Source: JALYLC01 sp963743275 | GTDB lineage: Bacteria > Actinomycetota > Thermoleophilia > Gaiellales > JALYLC01 | Assembly (NCBI GenBank): GCA_963743275.1 | Contig: CAVUPB010000008.1 | Coordinates: 930,001-994,000 of the forward strand | Direction of reading: 5' to 3' | Length of the DNA stretch: 64,000 nt | The notes under the pieces: generated by a model | Databases searched by the model: none | What the model was told of the DNA's origin: nothing | Seen by the model: only the letters and a program-made list of their open reading frames with translations | Part shown: in pieces, positions 60,274 through 64,000 of the stretch | How positions within the stretch are numbered: position 1 is the first letter of the stretch | Layout of the letters: the number at the start of each line of letters is the position of its first letter | Position numbers and translations under genes: made by a program

Positions 60274-60313
60274 CTGCACGACGTCCGTACACGTGGCCCA
60301 AATCGTGGCCCAG
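60274..60313 (+). other. Conserved coding-like tail before att repeat C
   Basis: Frame CTTSVHVAQIVAQDAAAAHGRAARV ends at a TAG that overlaps the att repeat by two bases. It matches the tail at 42755 and has the same 37-nt distance to its att copy. Confidence 0.45.
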
Positions 60314-60350
60314 GATGCCGCGGCGGCGCATGGTCGAGCGGCGCGCGTCT

Positions 60351-60397
60351 AGCTCGACAAGCTGGGGGTCGCGAGTTCGAGCCTTGCATCGCCCATC
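60351..60397 (+). repeat. att repeat C (diverged tRNA-Val 3' half)
   Basis: The first 20 bases (anticodon arm to variable loop) and the last part (ATCGCCCAT) match repeats A and B. The T-arm differs (GCGAG-TTCGAGC-CTTGC instead of ACTGG-TTCGAGC-CCAGT) but still pairs, so this copy derives from another functional tRNA-Val sequence rather than from random decay. It marks the right end of the island. Confidence 0.75.
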
Positions 60398-60448
60398 GCG
60401 GGAATCCCGCCAAATCAGGCGGGATGGGCCCGCCCCGGCGAGGCACGC

Positions 60449-61231
60449 TCACGAGGTCGAGGTCGATCTCGTCGCTGTCACGCGCATCGGGATGGCCGGG
60501 CCCGGATCGCCGCGGCTGTCTTCGTGCGGATGCCGCCGGGCTCGGACGAAGCGCCGGCACGCGAGTCCGCTGAGCAGTGCCAGCAAGTGCCCGAAGTCGG
60601 TGAAGCTCGGTGAGTACGCGAGCGCGGCGACCAGTGCGAGCAGGCAGGCTCCAACGTACGCCCGTCGCAGCGGGCGAGGCAGGAGATAGGTCAGTACGCC
60701 GGCGAGCGCGACGAAGCCGTAGCTCGCGCCCACGTCGACGGCGCGCACCACGGAATGCTGGATGAGATTGTCCTGGAGGACCAGCCAGAGGCCGACGGCG
60801 GTCAGCAGAGTTGCCCCGACATGGCCGATCGCAAATACCGCCACCGCGCGTCCCGAGCCGATGCGATGTTCGACGGGAGCGGCGATCAGGGTGAAGAGCG
60901 CAGCCCAGACGAGCCACTCGGGGGCACTGGCGACGAAGAAGGCGCTGGCGATCACGACGCGCACGGGGTCGTTTGCGAGCTCGTGGAGATTGGTGCTGCG
61001 CTCGAGCAGGAGCGCACGCGCGACGGTCGAGCTCGAGGTCGCGAGCACCCACGTGGTGACGAGGAGGATGAGCAGATACGTATAGGTCGCCGGCGCGCGA
61101 CGTACCCAGAGGGCGATTCGCGGTGAGAGGCGTCGCCACCCGCTGCGAAGCGGATCGAGGCGCGGCAGGCGCTCGGATCCCATCAGCCGCGTGAAGGCCA
61201 GGATGAGAAGCACGGCGATCAGCGGCGCCAC
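60449..61231 (-). CDS. Rhomboid-like membrane protein
   Basis: A 260-aa protein with about six helices of the actinobacterial rhomboid-like type. The segment VGASYGFVALAGVLTYLLP resembles the rhomboid GxSG loop with an inserted Tyr, and DFGHLLALLSGL supplies the conserved His. Proteolytic activity is uncertain because of the altered loop. GTG start. Lies just outside the island. Confidence 0.75.
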   Translation of the reverse strand: MAPLIAVLLILAFTRLMGSERLPRLDPLRSGWRRLSPRIALWVRRAPATYTYLLILLVTTWVLATSSSTVARALLLERSTNLHELANDPVRVVIASAFFVASAPEWLVWAALFTLIAAPVEHRIGSGRAVAVFAIGHVGATLLTAVGLWLVLQDNLIQHSVVRAVDVGASYGFVALAGVLTYLLPRPLRRAYVGACLLALVAALAYSPSFTDFGHLLALLSGLACRRFVRARRHPHEDSRGDPGPAIPMRVTATRSTSTS

Positions 61232-61357
61232 GGCTACATCCCCGGCCGGGGCGCGAAGGCGCGTACGCTTCGACGCGCCAAGGCCGCAGCCGCATGACGG
61301 TGCGACCGCTCGCGCGGAGCGCGAGGCGGCCGGTGGCAGCGTGCGCGAAGCCGGGCG

Positions 61358-62860
61358 TCAAGCCTGCGGGCGACGTTCGTCGCGAGGGGTGAAAGCGCCG
61401 GGGTCATGACCTCCCTCAGGGTTCGCCGCCGTGGGCGGCGCGGGGTTGTGCCATCGATCCGTTCGGGCAAGGAGCCCGGCGGCCTGCTCGGGACCCCAGG
61501 AGCCCGGTTCGTAGGGGTGTGCGCGGGCGTGAACGCTGATGACCGGATCGACGACCGCCCAGGCGGCCTCGATTGCGTCCTCGCGGGTGAAGAGTGCGCC
61601 GTCGCCGGCCATCGCGTCGCCGATGAGACGCTCATAGGGTGCTTCCTCGTGCGGCTGCGTGTCGAGCAGGAGGAGCTCCCGCTGGTCGCCGACGAACTCC
61701 TCGCCGACGCGCTTGACGCGGGCTGCGAGAGCGATCGCCGCGTCGGGTGAGAGCCGGAAGCGGAGGTAGTTCGCCCGGCCGCGCGACGGCGCGGAGTCTG
61801 CGAAGAGCTGCTGCGGCGGCGGCTTCAGCTCGACCAGGACTTCGGTGGCCGTCACGGGAAGGCATTTCCCCGAGCGCAGGTACCACGGCACGCCGGCCCA
61901 GCGCCACGAATCGATCGACAGCTTCAGCGCGCAGTAGGTCTCGACATCCGAGTCCTTCGCCACGCCCGGCTCGTCGCGGTAGCCTGCGAATTGGCCGCGC
62001 ACGACGTCGCCTGGCGCGAGCGGGCGCATCGCCCGGAAGACATCCAGCTTTGCGCTCTGCAGAGCGGCGAAGCCCCGCGATGTCGGCGGCTCCATGGCGA
62101 GCAGCGCCACCACCTGGAAGAGGTGGTTCTGGATGACGTCGCGCAGGCAGCCGGCGGTCTCGTAGAACGCCCCGCGCCCTTGCACGCCGAAATCCTCCGC
62201 AAGCGTGATCTGGACGCCGGCGATGAAGTTGCGATTCCAGATCGGTTCCAGGAATGAGTTCGCGAAGCGCACGTACAGCAGGTTCATGATCGCTTCCTTG
62301 CCGAGGAAGTGATCGATGCGGAAGATCGAGTCTTCGGGGAAGACCGAGCGCGCGGCGCGGTTGAGCTCCCCGGCCGAGGCCAGGTCGCGTCCGAACGGCT
62401 TCTCGACGATCACGCGCGCGTCGTCCGCCAGCCCGCTGCGGCCGAGGTTCTGCATGACGGTTCCGAACAGTCCCGGCGGGATCGCGAGGTAGTGCAGCGG
62501 GCGCGACGCACCGGCGATTGCGGCGCGGAGCGCGGTGAACGTGCCCGTATCGTTGTAGTCGCCGTCCACGTATGCGAGCCGCGCGATCAGCCCGTTGAGG
62601 GCTTCCTCGTCATCGATGCCGCCGGGGGCCTGGCCGACGCTTTCTCTCACCCGAGCGCGCAGTTGGGCGAGATCCCACCTGGCATTGGCGACGCCGATCA
62701 CCGGGACGTTCAGGGCGCCTCGCTTCGCCAGGGCGTAGAGGGCGGGAAAGATCATCTTGTGGGCGAGGTCGCCCGTCGCGCCGAAGAGCACGAGCGCGTC
62801 GGCATGCCCTGCGGCATGCCCGGGTCGGCTCGTGCTCTCGCGGTGCCTTTCAGCGCTCAC
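61358..62860 (-). CDS. zwf: Glucose-6-phosphate 1-dehydrogenase
   Basis: A 500-aa enzyme: nucleotide loop LFGATGDLAHKMIFPAL, substrate site RIDHFLGKE, the EKPFG motif and the C-terminal domain with QLFADSAP and EEAPYERLIGDAM. It oxidises glucose-6-phosphate to 6-phosphogluconolactone with NAD(P)+, starting the oxidative pentose phosphate pathway. GTG start. Usual companions (opcA, pgl, gnd) are not beside it here. Confidence 0.97.
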   Translation of the reverse strand: MSAERHRESTSRPGHAAGHADALVLFGATGDLAHKMIFPALYALAKRGALNVPVIGVANARWDLAQLRARVRESVGQAPGGIDDEEALNGLIARLAYVDGDYNDTGTFTALRAAIAGASRPLHYLAIPPGLFGTVMQNLGRSGLADDARVIVEKPFGRDLASAGELNRAARSVFPEDSIFRIDHFLGKEAIMNLLYVRFANSFLEPIWNRNFIAGVQITLAEDFGVQGRGAFYETAGCLRDVIQNHLFQVVALLAMEPPTSRGFAALQSAKLDVFRAMRPLAPGDVVRGQFAGYRDEPGVAKDSDVETYCALKLSIDSWRWAGVPWYLRSGKCLPVTATEVLVELKPPPQQLFADSAPSRGRANYLRFRLSPDAAIALAARVKRVGEEFVGDQRELLLLDTQPHEEAPYERLIGDAMAGDGALFTREDAIEAAWAVVDPVISVHARAHPYEPGSWGPEQAAGLLARTDRWHNPAPPTAANPEGGHDPGAFTPRDERRPQA

Positions 62861-62864
62861 CGTT

Positions 62865-63689
62865 TCAGGCGTCGCGCCGTATGAGCAGCACGGCGGCGGC
62901 GATCGTCAGGATGGCGACGCACCCGGCGTAGACGGCGAGTCCGGCCCATGGTCCGAGCGAGTTCGCGCTCGGCTGGACGTTCATGATGGTCGTCCCGGCG
63001 TTGAGTGGCAGGTAGGGGTTGATCGTATTCGTCCAGGTGGAGGGGAGGATCGCCGAGATGCCGGGCAGCACGAACATGAGTCCGGCGAACGTCGCGATTC
63101 CGCCGGCGGTGTTGCGCAGGAGCGCGCCGAGGGCGGTGCCGAGCAGGCCGGTGAGGGTGAGGAAGAGTGCCGCGCCGATGATCGCGCGCAGAACGTGGGG
63201 GTGGGAGAGCGTCGTCTGGAGGTGGTGGCGGCTGAGGACGGCCTGCGTCGCGAAGAACGCGACGAAGGCGCATGGCAGCATGAGCGCGAGCGTGGCGCTG
63301 CCGAAGACGAACAGCTTGGCCCAGAGGACGGGGAGCCGCCTGGGGACGGCGGTCAGTGTCGAGCGGATCATGCCGGTCGAGTACTCGCCGCTGATGATGA
63401 GAACGCCGAGCACGCCGATCGCGAGCTCGGCCAGGTGCCAGCCGGAGAGGCTGATGTCAAGCGGGTCGATCGGGTGGCGATCGCCGCGGGTGCCGAGGTG
63501 CGCCATCCGCACCGAGGCGATGAGGATGCCGAGACCGGCCATGGTGACGACGGCCAGCAGGAGCGACCAGCGCGTCGAGCGAAGCGACCAGAGCTTCGTG
63601 AATTCGGAGCGGATCACGCGCAGCTGTGTGACGCGGTACCGCGTTGGTGTGCCGCCGAGGGCTGGAGTGCGGATCGGCGTGGCGCTCAT
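62865..63689 (-). CDS. ABC-2 type transporter permease
   Basis: A 274-aa permease with six helices: VIRSEFTKLWSLRSTRWSLLLAVVTMAGLGILI opens it, then LGVLIISGEYSTGMIRSTLTAVPRR, the typical ABC-2 segment. The ATG overlaps the upstream ATPase stop (ATGA); the two form an exporter, substrate unknown. Confidence 0.92.
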   Translation of the reverse strand: MSATPIRTPALGGTPTRYRVTQLRVIRSEFTKLWSLRSTRWSLLLAVVTMAGLGILIASVRMAHLGTRGDRHPIDPLDISLSGWHLAELAIGVLGVLIISGEYSTGMIRSTLTAVPRRLPVLWAKLFVFGSATLALMLPCAFVAFFATQAVLSRHHLQTTLSHPHVLRAIIGAALFLTLTGLLGTALGALLRNTAGGIATFAGLMFVLPGISAILPSTWTNTINPYLPLNAGTTIMNVQPSANSLGPWAGLAVYAGCVAILTIAAAVLLIRRDA

Positions 63690-64000
63690 GCGACTGCCTC
63701 GGCGACCGGCGGCAGTACGGCGTGGTGCTCGGCGCTGTCCTGGGTGATGCGCATGAAGGCCTCCTCGAGCGATGCCTGCTTGGGGGTGAGTTCGTGCAGG
63801 GCGATACGGTGGGCAGCGGCGGTCTCGCCGATGTACGCGGGGTCCAGCCCGCGCACGTCCAGCGCGTCATCTTCGCTGAGGGTGATCGTGACGCCGCTCT
63901 GCGCCAGGAGCGCTGCGAGTTCCACCGCCCGGGGTGATCGCACGAGCACGGCGTCTCCGGAGCCGCGGCGGGTGAAGTCGTCGACCGTCGTGTCTGCGAC
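63686..64000 (-). CDS. ABC transporter ATP-binding protein, C-terminal part
   Basis: Only the last ~104 residues lie in the window; the gene runs off the right edge. The visible part (VVDDF-like TTVDDFTRRGSGDAVLVRSP, LHELTPKQASLEEAFMRITQDSAEH) is the C-terminal extension typical of drug-exporter ATPases paired with ABC-2 permeases. Walker motifs are outside the window. Confidence 0.88.
   Translation of the reverse strand, partial: VADTTVDDFTRRGSGDAVLVRSPRAVELAALLAQSGVTITLSEDDALDVRGLDPAYIGETAAAHRIALHELTPKQASLEEAFMRITQDSAEHHAVLPPVAEAVA

Larger units (their letters stand above)
36328..60397 (+). mobile_element. Tandem genomic island at tRNA-Val (two or more accreted segments)
   Basis: Three direct repeats of the tRNA-Val 3' half divide the region into segments 36.38-42.83 kb and 42.88-60.35 kb. 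Each segment ends in the same arrangement: a 40-nt coding-like tail, 37 nt, then the att repeat. The first segment is full of gene fragments and repeats; the second carries transport, signalling and toxin-like genes. No intact integrase, excisionase or conjugation gene is seen, so the island is probably immobile now. Confidence 0.65.

Noticed and set aside
60351..60397. Third tRNA-Val gene
   Set aside because: Again lacks the 5' half; the preceding bases do not pair with ATCGCCC.
36328..60397. Intact prophage or conjugative element
   Set aside because: No integrase, terminase, capsid, relaxase or type IV secretion gene can be recognised in the segment.
1..64000. CRISPR array
   Set aside because: No series of short, evenly spaced direct repeats and no cas-like gene was found.

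Overview
The window is high-GC DNA with the gene density, GTG/TTG starts, four-base stop/start overlaps and gene families of an actinobacterium. The combination of Rex, a GCS2-type carboxylate-amine ligase, paired TrkA proteins with APC-USP permeases, secreted repeat proteins and a BTAD-SBP fusion points to the class Thermoleophilia (Solirubrobacterales-like). That placement is an inference from gene content. No rRNA or other phylogenetic marker was used.

Region 1 (1-23.3 kb) is mostly housekeeping. It holds a zinc-ribbon protein, a divergent family 4 uracil-DNA glycosylase, the t6A operon tsaE-tsaB-rimI-tsaD, a secreted S8 protease, Rex, a carboxylate-amine ligase and a K+-independent H+-pyrophosphatase. 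A potassium-type module follows: two APC permeases with C-terminal USP domains and, further on, two TrkA proteins. It is split by a REP-associated tyrosine transposase (RAYT) flanked by inverted palindromes, an MFS gene and hom. A minus-strand run follows: HAD-like protein, VanZ-like protein, GT4 glycosyltransferase and di-iron protein.

Region 2 (23.5-36.25 kb) has three consecutive broken genes (two frameshifted secreted proteins and an LtrA with an internal deletion). An ECF sigma factor carrying a long Pro/Ala C-terminal extension comes next, then a TadE-TadE-TadG group, a CHRD-domain protein, a TetR/MFS efflux pair and a PcrA/UvrD helicase.

Region 3 (36.3-60.4 kb) looks like an accreted genomic island. 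It begins in an intact tRNA-Val(GAC) gene whose 3' half is repeated exactly (52 bp) at 42.83 kb and in diverged form at 60.35 kb. Both downstream copies are preceded, at the same 37-nt distance, by a conserved coding-like tail that may be the end of a lost integrase gene. The first segment carries many fragments plus a TetR/cupin pair with a perfect 16-bp operator. The second carries a membrane transcription factor fused to a beta-propeller and a peptide-type substrate-binding domain. It also holds a complete oligopeptide-type ABC transporter under a LacI regulator with two matching operators, a LysM/HExxH metallopeptidase-like protein with an overlapping partner gene, and an MMPL transporter. 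No intact integrase is visible.

Region 4 (60.4-64 kb) returns to ordinary chromosome: a rhomboid-like protein, glucose-6-phosphate dehydrogenase and an ABC-2 export system cut by the window edge.

A recurring regulatory theme is a TANNNT box 6-9 nt upstream of the start codon with no Shine-Dalgarno, which suggests that many genes are transcribed without a leader.
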